From: an uncultured Actinomycetes bacterium
GTDB lineage: Bacteria > Actinomycetota > Thermoleophilia > Solirubrobacterales > 70-9
Reading direction: 5' to 3'
Assembly (NCBI GenBank): GCA_946482365.1
Contig: CAMLQY010000007.1
Location: 1 to 64,000, forward strand
Length of the DNA stretch: 64,000 bases
Part shown: piece after piece, positions 50,803 through 58,958 of the stretch
Layout of the letters: the number at the start of each line of letters is the position of its first letter
Position numbering within the stretch: position 1 is the first letter of the stretch
The notes under the pieces: model-generated
Database searches by the model: none
What the model was told of the DNA's origin: nothing
Seen by the model: the letters and a program-made list of their open reading frames with translations, nothing else
Made by a program: the position numbers and the translations under genes

Positions 50803-51135
50803 CCCCGTATTCTCAACTTCGGGTCATTTCGTGATACCGCACGGCCAGATGAGGCTCTCCCAGGGGTACATATGGGTCAAGAAAGGGGTCGAACCCATAA
50901 AAGTTAGTAGGCTATCCCTACCTGTTTTCGAGTAGTTGCCGCAGAGACAACTAGACGTACCGGATAGGCGGGCACATAATCGGCACATCGGGAAAGAGGT
51001 GGGGAATACCACCGCAGACTCGATATAGGACTCAGGCGATTGCCGCACAATGGCGCCTCCCGCCGCCTGAGTCCACTGAATAAGAACTGGTCCCTGAAGA
51101 CGTACCCCTGCCCGTCCTGGGGGACCACCTTGAAT
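50803..51135. other. Gene-free interval with inverted repeats
   Basis: No convincing coding frame. There is a perfect 11-bp inverted repeat (51028-51038 and 51064-51074), which encloses 25 nt with its own ATTG/CAAT pairing, and a shorter repeat GGTGG/CCACC around 50999-51013. An AT-richer section lies at 50890-50925. It could hold a small structured RNA or be the remnant of an insertion; nothing matches a known RNA family by eye. Confidence 0.35.
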
Positions 51136-51157
51136 CGGCCGCCAGAGATGGCGGCCG
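51136..51157. terminator. 8-bp hairpin between Ppx and the TPP enzyme
   Basis: CGGCCGCC (51136-51143), loop AGAGAT, GGCGGCCG (51150-51157), followed on the plus strand by GTTCTCGTCT. Lies between convergent genes, near the end of the minus-strand TPP enzyme (stop at 51186). Confidence 0.5.
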
Positions 51158-51185
51158 GTTCTCGTCTGTGCCGGGTCGGCCGGGA

Positions 51186-52799
51186 TCAGGCCAGGTTCGA
51201 CTTGCGCGGGTAGACGACCTCGGGGTCAGTGAGGACGTTGACCAGCGTCGGCCTACCCGATGCGAAGGCCCGCTCCAGCGCCGGGCGCAGCTCGCCGGGC
51301 TCGCGCACCAGGACTCCGTCGCAACCGAGCGCCTCGACCATCTGGTCGTAGCGCGTCTCGGGCCGCAGCTCCGCCGCCACCGAGTAGCCGTAGAGGAACT
51401 TCATCGGGTGGTGCTCCAGGGCCCAGATGCCGTTGTTGCCCATCACGCCGACCACGGGGAGCCCGTGCCGGGCCATGGTGTCGAACTCCATCCCCGCGAA
51501 GCCGAAGGCGCCGTCGCCGAGCAGCAGGCAGACCTGCCGGCCGGGATGTGCGAGCTTCGCCCCGATCGCCTGGCCGGGCCCGGCCCCGAGGCAGCCGAAC
51601 GGCCCCGGGTCCATCCAGCAGCCGGGCTGGTAGGTGTCGACGAAGCGGCCCGCGTAGGAGACGAAGTCGCCGCCGTCGCCGACGACGACCGCGTCGCGCT
51701 CGAGCACTTCGCCGAGCTCCTTGTAGACGCGGACCGGGTGCAGCGGCGAGCGGGTGTCGTTCAGCTCCTCCTGCTCGGCCGCGCGCTTCTCCTCCTCGAT
51801 CCTGCGCAGCTCCGCCAGCCAGGGACCGGTGCGCCGCCCTCCCCCACCCCCCACCGCCTCGCGGATCGCGGCCAGGCTGGCGGCGACGTCGCCGACCAGG
51901 TCGAGCTGCGGGGCGCGGTTGGCGCTCAGCGCGTTCGGCGCCGCGTCGAGCCGGATCAGCTTCGCCTCCTCGGCGACGGAGGCCCCGAAGCCGAGCCGGA
52001 AGTCGAGCGGGACGCCGATCACCAGCGCCACGTCGGCGCCGCCGAGCCCGGCCCCGCGGGCACGGCTGAAGGCAAGCTCGTGGTCCGCGGGCAGGCAGCC
52101 GCGGCCGAGGCCGTTGAGGAAGACGGGGATCCCGAGCGTCTCGGCGAGCGCCCGCAGCTCGTCCTCGCCCCGCCCCCAGTAGAGGCCGCTGCCGGCCATG
52201 ATCGCCGGGCGCTCGGCAGCCGCCAGCAGGGCGGCCGCCTCCTCGACCCCCTCCGCCGGCCCGGCCCCGGCCTGCGGCGCGGCCGGTATCTCCGCGTCGC
52301 CCTCGGTGAAGACGACGTCCAGCGGATAGTCGACGAAGGTCGGGCCGCCGGGGGCGGCGAGGGCGAGGTCGAGCGCGGCGGCGGTGCGGGCGGCGATCTG
52401 ACCGGGGTCCTTGACGGTCTCGGCCGACTTGACCAGCGGCGAGACGAAGGGCAGGTGGTCGATCTCCTGCAGCGAGCCCGAGCCCCAGCGCAGCTCCGGC
52501 GCCCTCCCGCCCAGGATGCAGACCGGCGAGCAGTTCGCCTGCGCGCCGGCGATCGCGCTGATCCCGTTCGTCACCCCCGGCCCGGCCGTCAGCGCCGCGA
52601 CCCCGACCCCCCGCGTAGCCTTGGCGAAACCCTCGGCCGCGAAGGCGGCGGTCTGCTCGTGGCGGACGTCGACGATCTCGATCCCCTCCGCCCTGCAGCC
52701 GTCGTATATGGAGAACAGGTGGCCTCCGGAGAGCGTGAAGAGGTGCGAAACCCCCCTGGACTTCAACGCCTTCGCGACTATCCGCCCGCCATGCTCCAT
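51186..52799 (-). CDS. Thiamine-diphosphate enzyme, acetolactate-synthase-like
   Basis: 537 aa. Domain order PYR, central, PP. The catalytic Glu is in VDVRHEQTAAFAAEGFAKAT (about residue 48) and AGPGVTNGISAI follows. The central domain has RPAIMAGSGLYWG. The PP domain has GDGAFGFAGMEFDT, then MGNNGIWAL: the GDG-x26-N cofactor motif. GPFGCLGAGPGQAIGAKLAH resembles 2-hydroxyacyl-CoA lyase/oxalyl-CoA decarboxylase relatives. No small regulatory subunit lies near, so a role in branched-chain amino acid synthesis is unlikely; the substrate is not decided. Confidence 0.75.
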   Translation of the reverse strand: MEHGGRIVAKALKSRGVSHLFTLSGGHLFSIYDGCRAEGIEIVDVRHEQTAAFAAEGFAKATRGVGVAALTAGPGVTNGISAIAGAQANCSPVCILGGRAPELRWGSGSLQEIDHLPFVSPLVKSAETVKDPGQIAARTAAALDLALAAPGGPTFVDYPLDVVFTEGDAEIPAAPQAGAGPAEGVEEAAALLAAAERPAIMAGSGLYWGRGEDELRALAETLGIPVFLNGLGRGCLPADHELAFSRARGAGLGGADVALVIGVPLDFRLGFGASVAEEAKLIRLDAAPNALSANRAPQLDLVGDVAASLAAIREAVGGGGGRRTGPWLAELRRIEEEKRAAEQEELNDTRSPLHPVRVYKELGEVLERDAVVVGDGGDFVSYAGRFVDTYQPGCWMDPGPFGCLGAGPGQAIGAKLAHPGRQVCLLLGDGAFGFAGMEFDTMARHGLPVVGVMGNNGIWALEHHPMKFLYGYSVAAELRPETRYDQMVEALGCDGVLVREPGELRPALERAFASGRPTLVNVLTDPEVVYPRKSNLA

Positions 52800-52839
52800 C
52801 GATTCGAGCCTATAGGGAGTTCACGGCTACCATCGTCGT

Positions 52840-52926
52840 GCCCGGGTGGCGAAATTGGCAAAAGCGGCGCCCTTAAAAGGCGTTGCCCCACTGGGGGGCT
52901 TGCGGGTTCGAGTCCCGCCCCGGGCA
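52840..52926 (+). tRNA. tRNA-Leu (TAA)
   Basis: 87 nt with the long variable arm of class II tRNAs. Acceptor GCCCGGG pairs with CCCGGGC; anticodon loop CTTAAAA gives TAA (reads UUA); T-arm GCGGGTTCGAGTCCCGC; discriminator A; CCA not encoded. The variable arm is GTTGCCCCACTGGGGGGC. Confidence 0.95.
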
Positions 52927-53045
52927 CTCATCTTGGATTCATAAAGTCGCACTAAAAACTGCTGAGGTACCGCAACTATGCCGGTGCTACGGTGTCCCTG
53001 AGCTAGAAGACAAACGCCTTCCCTGGCTGCTCTTGGAGGAATCGC

Positions 53046-54536
53046 TTGGAGGCTTCAGCTCTCACACACGCCAGTCGCCGCGGACTCCTAGCCCGGCGTT
53101 CCCCGCTTCTCAAGCTGCAGGGGGACGATCGCCTGATCGCGATGGCCCGCGCCGGCAATCCCGGTGCGTTCGAGGCGATCGTCGACCGCTACCAGAGCCG
53201 CCTGCTCGGCTTCTGCCGCCAGATGCTCCGCTCGACCGAGGACGCCGAAGACGTCCTGCAGGAGGTCTTCGTCAACGCCTACCGGGCGATGCTCGCCGAC
53301 GAGCGCGAGATCAACCTGCGCCCGTGGCTCTACCGGATCGCCCGCAACCGCTGCCTCAACCACCTGCGCAAACCCACCGCCGACGCGCAGGAATCGATGG
53401 ACATGGTGCCGGTGATCGAGGCCGCCTCGACCGCCGAGAAGGTCCACAACCGCGAGGAGTTCCGCCAGCTCCTAGCCGACGTCGGCAAGCTTCCCGAGAC
53501 CCAGCGCTCGGCCCTGCTGCTGCGCGAGATGGACGCGATGTCCTACGAGGAGATCGCGCAGGCGATGGAGACCAGCGTGCCCTCGGTCAAGTCGCTGCTG
53601 GTGCGAGCGCGGATCAGCCTCGCCGAGGCGAGCCAGGCGCGTCAGCTGACCTGCGGCGAGGTCCGCGTCGACCTGGCCGAGGCGGCCGAGGGGTTGCGCA
53701 AGCTCTCCGGTCCGGTCCGCCGCCACGTCCGCGACTGCGAGGAGTGCGCCGACTTCCGCTCCCAGCTGCGCTCCAACGACAAGGTGCTCGCCGCGCTGGT
53801 CCCGGTGGGACCGCTGCTCGCGCTGAAGGGCTTCATCCTCTCCAAGCTTGGCCTGGGAGGAGCAGGTGCCGGTGGTGCCGCGACCGCAACGGGGACCGGC
53901 GCCACCGGGGCCGGCGCAGTCGGCGGCGTCAGCGCCGCTCTCGGTGGCGGCAGCGCTGCCGGAGGCATCGGCGCCGTGGGCAGCGCGATCGGCACGAAGG
54001 CCGTGGCCGGCGTCGTCACCGCGGCCGTGATCACCGCCGGCGCGGTCGAGGTGAAGCACCAGACCGAACCGGCGCCGGTGAGCAGCGCCCCGGCGAAGAT
54101 CTCACGCGTCGACGCAGGCCCGAGGGCTGCGGTCGCGCCCGCCCACACCGCGGCGATCGCCACCGACAGCCCGCCCGCCGCGGCGCCCGCCCCCGAACCG
54201 GCGCCGGCCCCCGAGGCCGAGACCGTTACGACCGAAGCGGGAGCGACCACGGCACCCGCCGACGAGGGCGCACCTGGCGGCAACGGCGGCGGAGAAGCCG
54301 AGGCGGAGGACACGACGAAAACCTCGACCGGGATCGACGGGGCCGCGCCCTCCGCGGGCGCCGGGGCACCGGCCGGCGGCGGCACCGTCGTAGTGACGGT
54401 GGGGGCCACCAGCCCCGAACCGGCGCCTGCGCCCCCCGCCGAAAGCTCGCCGCCGCCGCCGGCCGAAAGCTCGCCGCCGGCCGAATCGGCACCGCCCGCG
54501 GCCTCCTCCATGGACACCCCGGAAGAAGGGGAATAG
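53046..54536 (+). CDS. ECF sigma factor fused to a zinc anti-sigma-like domain and membrane segment
   Basis: 496 aa; a TTG start is well supported by GGAGGA at 53035-53040, 5 nt upstream. Region 2: FEAIVDRYQSRLLGFCRQML and DAEDVLQEVFVNAYRAM (residues ~40-85); region 4: KLPETQRSALLLREM and SYEEIAQAMETSVPSVKSLL (about 150-195). Then LTCGEVRVDLAEA and HVRDCEECADFR, the H-x3-C-x2-C zinc motif of ZAS anti-sigma factors, then a Gly/Ala-rich stretch with a likely membrane helix (AVAGVVTAAVITAGAVEV). The last ~150 residues are Pro/Ala/Glu-rich and probably outside the cell. Sigma, inhibitor and sensor tail appear to be joined in one chain, as in ECF groups with C-terminal extensions. Confidence 0.85.
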   Translation: MEASALTHASRRGLLARRSPLLKLQGDDRLIAMARAGNPGAFEAIVDRYQSRLLGFCRQMLRSTEDAEDVLQEVFVNAYRAMLADEREINLRPWLYRIARNRCLNHLRKPTADAQESMDMVPVIEAASTAEKVHNREEFRQLLADVGKLPETQRSALLLREMDAMSYEEIAQAMETSVPSVKSLLVRARISLAEASQARQLTCGEVRVDLAEAAEGLRKLSGPVRRHVRDCEECADFRSQLRSNDKVLAALVPVGPLLALKGFILSKLGLGGAGAGGAATATGTGATGAGAVGGVSAALGGGSAAGGIGAVGSAIGTKAVAGVVTAAVITAGAVEVKHQTEPAPVSSAPAKISRVDAGPRAAVAPAHTAAIATDSPPAAAPAPEPAPAPEAETVTTEAGATTAPADEGAPGGNGGGEAEAEDTTKTSTGIDGAAPSAGAGAPAGGGTVVVTVGATSPEPAPAPPAESSPPPPAESSPPAESAPPAASSMDTPEEGE

Positions 54537-54543
54537 CAGCGGC

Positions 54544-55260
54544 TCAGCCGGTCGTGTGGGACTCCCCCGGGGCGAGGACCACGACCTGCGAGGAGGTCTT
54601 CCCCTCGACCTCCGACTTGAAGGCCTGGGCGTCGGCGGCGATCGGCGGGAAGGTGTCGTAGTGCATCGGGATCACCGTGCCGGCACCGATGAACTCGGCC
54701 GCGACGGCCCCGTCGTGGCGGTCCATCGTGTAGTGGCCGCCGATCGGCAACAGCGCGACGTCAACCGGGTTGCGCTCGGCGATCAGCTTCATGTCGCCAA
54801 AGAGGCAGGTGTCGCCGGCGTGGTAGACGGTGAGGCCGCCGATCTCGATCAGCAGGCCGGCCGGCGTCCCCGTGACCGTGCCCGGGGTGGGGCTGTAGGG
54901 AGCGTCTGCGGAGCCGGAGATCGTGCTCGTGTGCCAAGCGGGGACCAGCTTCACCCAGCCCCAGTCGAAGCGGACGGTGCCGCCGAGGTTCGGGTCGTGG
55001 ACCTTCTCCACGCCCTGCTCTTCGAGCCAGTTGGCGACCTCGACGATCGCCACGCACTCGGCACCGGTGCGGGTGGCGACGCCAACCGCGTCGGCGATGT
55101 GGTCGGCGTGGCCGTGCGAGACGACGACGTGGGTCGGCTCGACCTCCTCGGCACTCGCCACCGCGGCCGGGTTGTTGGGCTCGAGGAAGGGGTCGACCAG
55201 GACCCTGGTGTCCCCCTCGCTCAGCTCGAAGCACGAATGGCCATGGAACCTGATCTCCAT
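54544..55260 (-). CDS. UPF0173-type metal-dependent hydrolase (MBL fold)
   Basis: 238 aa. IRFHGHSCFEL start, VVVSHGHADHIADAV (H-x-H-x-DH metal motif), VYHAGDTCLFGDM and VIPMHYDTFPP are the metallo-beta-lactamase-fold ligands in UPF0173 order. Cytosolic; physiological substrate unknown. It begins 1 nt after the preceding small gene ends, so the two are in one operon with the pseudo-rhomboid upstream. Confidence 0.85.
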   Translation of the reverse strand: MEIRFHGHSCFELSEGDTRVLVDPFLEPNNPAAVASAEEVEPTHVVVSHGHADHIADAVGVATRTGAECVAIVEVANWLEEQGVEKVHDPNLGGTVRFDWGWVKLVPAWHTSTISGSADAPYSPTPGTVTGTPAGLLIEIGGLTVYHAGDTCLFGDMKLIAERNPVDVALLPIGGHYTMDRHDGAVAAEFIGAGTVIPMHYDTFPPIAADAQAFKSEVEGKTSSQVVVLAPGESHTTG

Positions 55261-55261
55261 C

Positions 55262-55585
55262 TCAGCTCTCTCCTTCTGTCTCGGTGTCGTTCAGCTCCTC
55301 GCGGAGCGCCCAGCCGACTGCCACCCCGACCATCATTCCCATCCTCGCCTCCTCGGCGAGCAGCGAGCGCACCGCGGCGACGCGCTCGTCGGGATCCGGC
55401 ACGGTCGCGGCCCGCAGCGACTCCCCCTCGTGGGACTCGCCGAACCAGCCCCCCTCGGCGAGGGCGGCGGCGAGGACCCTCTGGAGCTGTGGCGCGGCAT
55501 GGGCGACGATGCGCTCCGCCTCGGCGAAGCGCTCGGCGTCGAGGAGCCGCTCGATCGCGGCGTCCAGCTGCTCGTCGGAGGGCAC
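55262..55585 (-). CDS. Small acidic helical protein of unknown function
   Basis: 107 aa from a GTG at 55585. Helical and rich in Glu/Ala: DEQLDAAIERLLDAERFAEA, ERIVAHAAPQLQRVLAAALA, then GGWFGESHEG and a hydrophobic stretch GMMVGVAVGWALREEL near the C-terminus, which may be amphipathic rather than membrane-spanning. No family recognised. It is between the pseudo-rhomboid (22 nt upstream) and the MBL hydrolase (1 nt downstream) in one operon. Confidence 0.6.
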   Translation of the reverse strand: MPSDEQLDAAIERLLDAERFAEAERIVAHAAPQLQRVLAAALAEGGWFGESHEGESLRAATVPDPDERVAAVRSLLAEEARMGMMVGVAVGWALREELNDTETEGES

Positions 55586-55607
55586 GGCGAGGAGCCTAGC
55601 CGCCCGG

Positions 55608-56375
55608 CTACTCGCGCAGGGCCGATGCGGCCAGGCCGGCAAGGCCCCCGACGGCGCCGCCGGCAAGCCCCGCGAAGGGGTCGGCAGTGGACTCGAAGAC
55701 CGGCAGGGCGAGCAGGACCGCGGCGGCGACCAGGACGCCGACCGCGTCGTAGTCTGCGTCGATCGCGCCGCGGGTCTCGGCCCGGCGGATCGCGAACCAG
55801 GCGGCCAGCGCGCCGAGCGCCATGCCGTTGCCGCCGGCGATCACCTCGACGCCGCCGGCGGCGTTGGCGATTCCGGCGGCGGCGAGCATCCCCAGCGACC
55901 CGCAGCCGACCAACAGCAGGGCCGTGGCGGGAGTGCCCAGCCGGCGCTCGAGGCCGGTCGCGAAGATCGCCAGGCCGACGGCGACGACAAAGAGGTAGCC
56001 GACGTCGACGTAGGCGAAGGGCGCGGTGAGGAAGCGCCACCACTGGTCCGCGAACGGGACGATCAGGCCGCCGAAGGTGCCGATCGGGTCTCCGGTCAGC
56101 TTCTGCACCAGCAGCATCGCGGCGGGACCGAGGATCGCCGCCGCCGTGGCGTAGGGGCGGAAGGGGCGCGGCGGGCCTTCTGGGCGCTTACGGCGGTGGA
56201 GCCTGGGGCGGGAACGGCGTCGGGGCTTGGGCTCCAGCCCATCTCCGCGGCGTTCCAGCTTCGGCGCCCGCTTGCGCAGGCGGGCGCCGCAGTAGGGGCA
56301 CTCGGTCACGTAGGGGCTGACCTCCGACCCGCAGTTCTTGCAGACGACGCTGAGCTCGGTCTCGCTCATGGTCAT
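55608..56375 (-). CDS. Rhomboid-like membrane protein with zinc ribbon, catalytic residues absent
   Basis: 255 aa from an ATG at 56375 (56369 possible). Residues ~10-35 are a zinc ribbon (CKNCGSEV and CPYCGARL). A basic linker follows. The membrane part has FADQWWRFLTAPFAYVDVGY, which is the rhomboid L1/TM2 pattern (xxWWRxxTxxF), GLAIFATGLERRLG, and GGNGMALGALAAW. In active rhomboids the last reads GxSG; here Asn replaces the nucleophile Ser. The final helix (GLAGGAVGGLAGL) has the G-x3-G spacing, but the preceding His is missing. It therefore looks like an inactive rhomboid with a cytosolic zinc finger. Confidence 0.75.
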   Translation of the reverse strand: MTMSETELSVVCKNCGSEVSPYVTECPYCGARLRKRAPKLERRGDGLEPKPRRRSRPRLHRRKRPEGPPRPFRPYATAAAILGPAAMLLVQKLTGDPIGTFGGLIVPFADQWWRFLTAPFAYVDVGYLFVVAVGLAIFATGLERRLGTPATALLLVGCGSLGMLAAAGIANAAGGVEVIAGGNGMALGALAAWFAIRRAETRGAIDADYDAVGVLVAAAVLLALPVFESTADPFAGLAGGAVGGLAGLAASALRE

Positions 56376-56461
56376 CCGAGGATAACCGCCCCCCGGAAGC
56401 CGCTTGTGGAGAGGTTGCGGTGACATACTGGGGCTGCACCCGTCTTCTAGGAGGAATAAGC

Positions 56462-57382
56462 GTGGAGTTGAAGAGCCTGACCGAGCAGAAATCGCTGCTG
56501 GCGACCCTGCCCCCCGGCAAACGAGCGCGCCTGAGGCGCCTGCTGTTCGAGTTCGGGCCGGGCAACGGCACCCTGATGCTGCTGCCGATCGACCAGGGCA
56601 TCGAGCACGGCCCGCGGGACTTCTTCCCCAACCCGGCGTCGAAGGACCCCGACTACCAGTTCCGGCTCGCCGCCGAGGCCGGGTACTCGGCCCTCGCCTG
56701 CCAGATCGGGATGGCGACCAAGTACTACCCCGACTACGCCGGCCAGGTGCCGCTGATCCTCAAGGTCAACGGCAAGACCGACGTCCCCTCCTCCGCCAAG
56801 GCGCTCTCGACCTGCAATGCCAGCGTCGAGGACGCGGTGCGGCTCGGCGCCGACGCGGTCGGCTACACCCTCTACGTCGGCTCGCCGCGCCAGGACGAGG
56901 ACCTCGCCCAGCTGCGGACCGTGCGCGAAGACTGCGACCGCTTCGGGATGCCGCTGATCGTCTGGTCCTACCCGCGCGGCGAGGCGATCGACGCCAAGGG
57001 CGGCGCCGGCTCCTTCTACGCGATCGACTACGCGGCGCGGATGGCGATGGAGATGGGCGCCGACGTGGTCAAGCTCAACATGCCGAAGATCGACCAGGAC
57101 AAGGACAAGGACGCCCCCGCCCCCTACAACGAGATGCAGATCGACCAGGCGGAGGCGATCCGCCAGTGCGTCGAGTCCGCCGGCCGCTCGCTGGTGGTGC
57201 TCTCGGGCGGCTCCAAGGTCGACGACGAGACGGTGCTGACGAACACGCGCGAGGTCATGGAGGCGGGCGGCTCCGGTGTGATCTTCGGCCGCAACGTCTG
57301 GCAGCGCGAGTGGAACGACGCTCTGGAGATCATCGCCCAGATCAAAGAGACGCTGCTCTCGTCCGTGAGGCGCATCCCGTAG
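56462..57382 (+). CDS. Class I fructose-bisphosphate aldolase, DhnA type
   Basis: 306 aa from a GTG at 56462, preceded by AGGAGG with 7-nt spacing. TLMLLPIDQGIEHGPRDFF, LACQIGMATKYYPDYAG, LILKVNGKTDVPS, ADAVGYTLYVGSP, LIVWSYPRGEAI, ADVVKLNMPK (Schiff-base Lys) and VVLSGGSKVDDETVL follow the archaeal-type aldolase order. Length is typical. It cleaves fructose 1,6-bisphosphate without a metal. A related family (ADH synthases) has a similar sequence, so some doubt remains. Well expressed, judging from its perfect ribosome site. Confidence 0.85.
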   Translation: MELKSLTEQKSLLATLPPGKRARLRRLLFEFGPGNGTLMLLPIDQGIEHGPRDFFPNPASKDPDYQFRLAAEAGYSALACQIGMATKYYPDYAGQVPLILKVNGKTDVPSSAKALSTCNASVEDAVRLGADAVGYTLYVGSPRQDEDLAQLRTVREDCDRFGMPLIVWSYPRGEAIDAKGGAGSFYAIDYAARMAMEMGADVVKLNMPKIDQDKDKDAPAPYNEMQIDQAEAIRQCVESAGRSLVVLSGGSKVDDETVLTNTREVMEAGGSGVIFGRNVWQREWNDALEIIAQIKETLLSSVRRIP

Positions 57383-57391
57383 GCACCTCCC

Positions 57392-57892
57392 ATGAGTAGG
57401 GGGACGATCGGCAGCTTGGCTCTGCTGGTCGTCGTCGCCCTGCTGATCCTGCGGCCCTGGGAGGGGGGCCGGGACGAAGGGCCGGCCGAGGCCGTCGCCG
57501 TCGTCACCCGCGTGGTCGATGGCGACACGGTCGAGGCGCGGATCGGCGGCGAGGTCGAGGACGTCCGCTACATCGGGGTCGACACGCCCGAGACCGTCAA
57601 GCCCGGGGCGCCCGTGCAGTGCTTCGGGCCGCGCGCCTCGACCTTCAACCACCACCTGGTCGAGGGCCGGCGGGTGCGGCTGGTCTTCGGCGCCGAGCGC
57701 CGCGACACCTACGGGAGGCTGCTCGCCTACGTCTACCTGGGACGCCGGTTCGTCAACGCGAGCCTGGTCCGGCGGGGGCTGGCGCGCACGCTGACGATCC
57801 CGCCCAACGACCGTTTCGCGCCGCTGCTGCGCAGGCTCGAGCTGAGCGCCGCACGGGCGGGGCGGGGCCTCTGGGGCGCCTGCCCTCCGTAA
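57392..57892 (+). CDS. Membrane-anchored or secreted thermonuclease-like nuclease
   Basis: 166 aa. An N-terminal helix (IGSLALLVVVALLILRPW) has no clear cleavage site, so it may be an anchor. The SNase fold follows: VTRVVDGDTVEARI, VRYIGVDTPETVKP (active-site Arg-x..-Glu region), VFGAERRDTYGRLLAYVYL (second active-site Arg) and VNASLVRRGLART. It degrades DNA or RNA with calcium. The aldolase ends 9 nt upstream, but functional linkage is unlikely. Confidence 0.85.
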   Translation: MSRGTIGSLALLVVVALLILRPWEGGRDEGPAEAVAVVTRVVDGDTVEARIGGEVEDVRYIGVDTPETVKPGAPVQCFGPRASTFNHHLVEGRRVRLVFGAERRDTYGRLLAYVYLGRRFVNASLVRRGLARTLTIPPNDRFAPLLRRLELSAARAGRGLWGACPP

Positions 57893-57978
57893 CGTCGTGA
57901 CGAATCGCACAGTTCCTGCCCCTGCAAGGGCTCGTTCGCCTTTGCTACGGTCCCCCGCGGCCCCCGGGCCACCCGACC

Positions 57979-58218
57979 ATGCGCATGCGTCAGAGCATCT
58001 CCCAGTTCGAGACGGCCTTCGAGCAGGAGACATCACTGGAGCGCCGCCGCCGCGAGCAGCTTCGGCGGCGGGCCGCCAACCGTTCGCGGGCGCGCCGGAT
58101 CACCCGCAGCGAGCAGGAGAGCAAGGTGCGCTTCAGCGTCCTCGCCGTCTGCCTCACCGTGACCGTGGTCGTCGTCGTCGTATCCATGTTCGAGGCGCTC
58201 GCCTTCCTGATGGCGTAG
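57979..58218 (+). CDS. Small basic single-span membrane protein
   Basis: 79 aa. The first ~48 residues are Arg/Glu-rich and probably a coil (LERRRREQLRRRAANRSRAR). The rest is one hydrophobic segment (FSVLAVCLTVTVVVVVVSMF), giving a cytosolic positively charged face and a membrane anchor. No family known. A gap of 44 nt separates it from the next gene on the same strand, so they may be cotranscribed. Confidence 0.55.
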   Translation: MRMRQSISQFETAFEQETSLERRRREQLRRRAANRSRARRITRSEQESKVRFSVLAVCLTVTVVVVVVSMFEALAFLMA

Positions 58219-58262
58219 CGGCCGTGCGCCCGACCCTCCCGGTTGAATAGACTCGCGCGCCG

Positions 58263-58820
58263 ATGGCAAGACGTTCGCTGAAGCCACAGCTGAATCAGAT
58301 CCGCGCCTGGGTCCGCCAGGGGCGGACCGACGCCTGGATCGCCCACCAGCTCGAAGTCAGCGCCTCGGAGCTGCGCGAGTTCCGCAAACAGCACGGCTTC
58401 ACGCCCGATGAGGAGGATTCCGCCGCGGGCGAGATCGACCTGCGCGACGAGATCGAGGCCGAGATCGAGGCCGCGGCCGCCGAGGAACCCGAAGAGGAGG
58501 ACGAGCCCGAGCCCGAAGCCGACGAGGATGGCGAGGAGAGCGAGCGCTCCGGGGAAGGCGGCGACAGGCCGAAACGCAGGCGCCGCCGGGGCCGCCGCGG
58601 AGGCCGCGGGCGACGCAAAGACCTCGAGGCAAGCTTCGACCACGGCGAGACCGACGGCTACGGCCTCTGGCTCGACCCGGCGGTCAAGGACAACCCGGTG
58701 TATGCCGAGCATTGGGCCGGCAAGCGGGAGGTCACTGTGCGGATCGACGCCGACCAGATCGTGATCCGGCGTGCGGGCGAGCCTGCTGACGCGGGCGACT
58801 CCGGCGACTCGGACGACTGA
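58263..58820 (+). CDS. Hypothetical protein: helix-turn-helix start, acidic then Arg-rich middle, structured end
   Basis: 185 aa. Residues ~1-45 read LKPQLNQIRAWVRQGRTDAWIAHQLEVSASELREF, which looks like an HTH resembling resolvase/LysM-type DNA-binding ends. Residues 50-100 are strongly acidic, and residues ~102-118 are basic (RPKRRRRRGRRGGRGRRK). The C-terminal ~60 residues (GYGLWLDPAVKDNPVYAEHW, VTVRIDADQIVIRR) are compact. Charge blocks of opposite sign suggest nucleic-acid binding or self-association. Unknown family; I recall similar hypothetical proteins in Thermoleophilia. Confidence 0.55.
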   Translation: MARRSLKPQLNQIRAWVRQGRTDAWIAHQLEVSASELREFRKQHGFTPDEEDSAAGEIDLRDEIEAEIEAAAAEEPEEEDEPEPEADEDGEESERSGEGGDRPKRRRRRGRRGGRGRRKDLEASFDHGETDGYGLWLDPAVKDNPVYAEHWAGKREVTVRIDADQIVIRRAGEPADAGDSGDSDD

Positions 58821-58850
58821 GGTCAAAAGCTCCGCGAACCGGCACGGCCC

Positions 58851-58924
58851 GCGGGTCCTGTCGCTGCAGGGGACCCACCGCCCCTTCCGGTCGCTAAAGC
58901 GTCCTCAGGGGCGGTCCCCCCTAC
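58851..58924 (+). repeat. Palindromic element F, intergenic copy
   Basis: 74 nt that recur in inverted orientation at 60808-60881 with one mismatch (T at 58865). It contains its own imperfect hairpin: GGGGACCCACCGCCCCT against AGGGGCGGTCCCCC, and an inner GCTAAAGC. It lies between the convergent hypothetical gene (stop at 58820) and the membrane glycosyltransferase (stop at 58959). The flanks soon diverge. Confidence 0.9.
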
Positions 58925-58958
58925 AGCGCCACCCGCGGGAGGAGCGGTAATTGGAGAT

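Noticed and set aside
50860..50930. Possible tRNA-like sequence around GGGTCGAACCC
   Set aside because: No acceptor or anticodon arm can be formed; the T-loop-like string is isolated.
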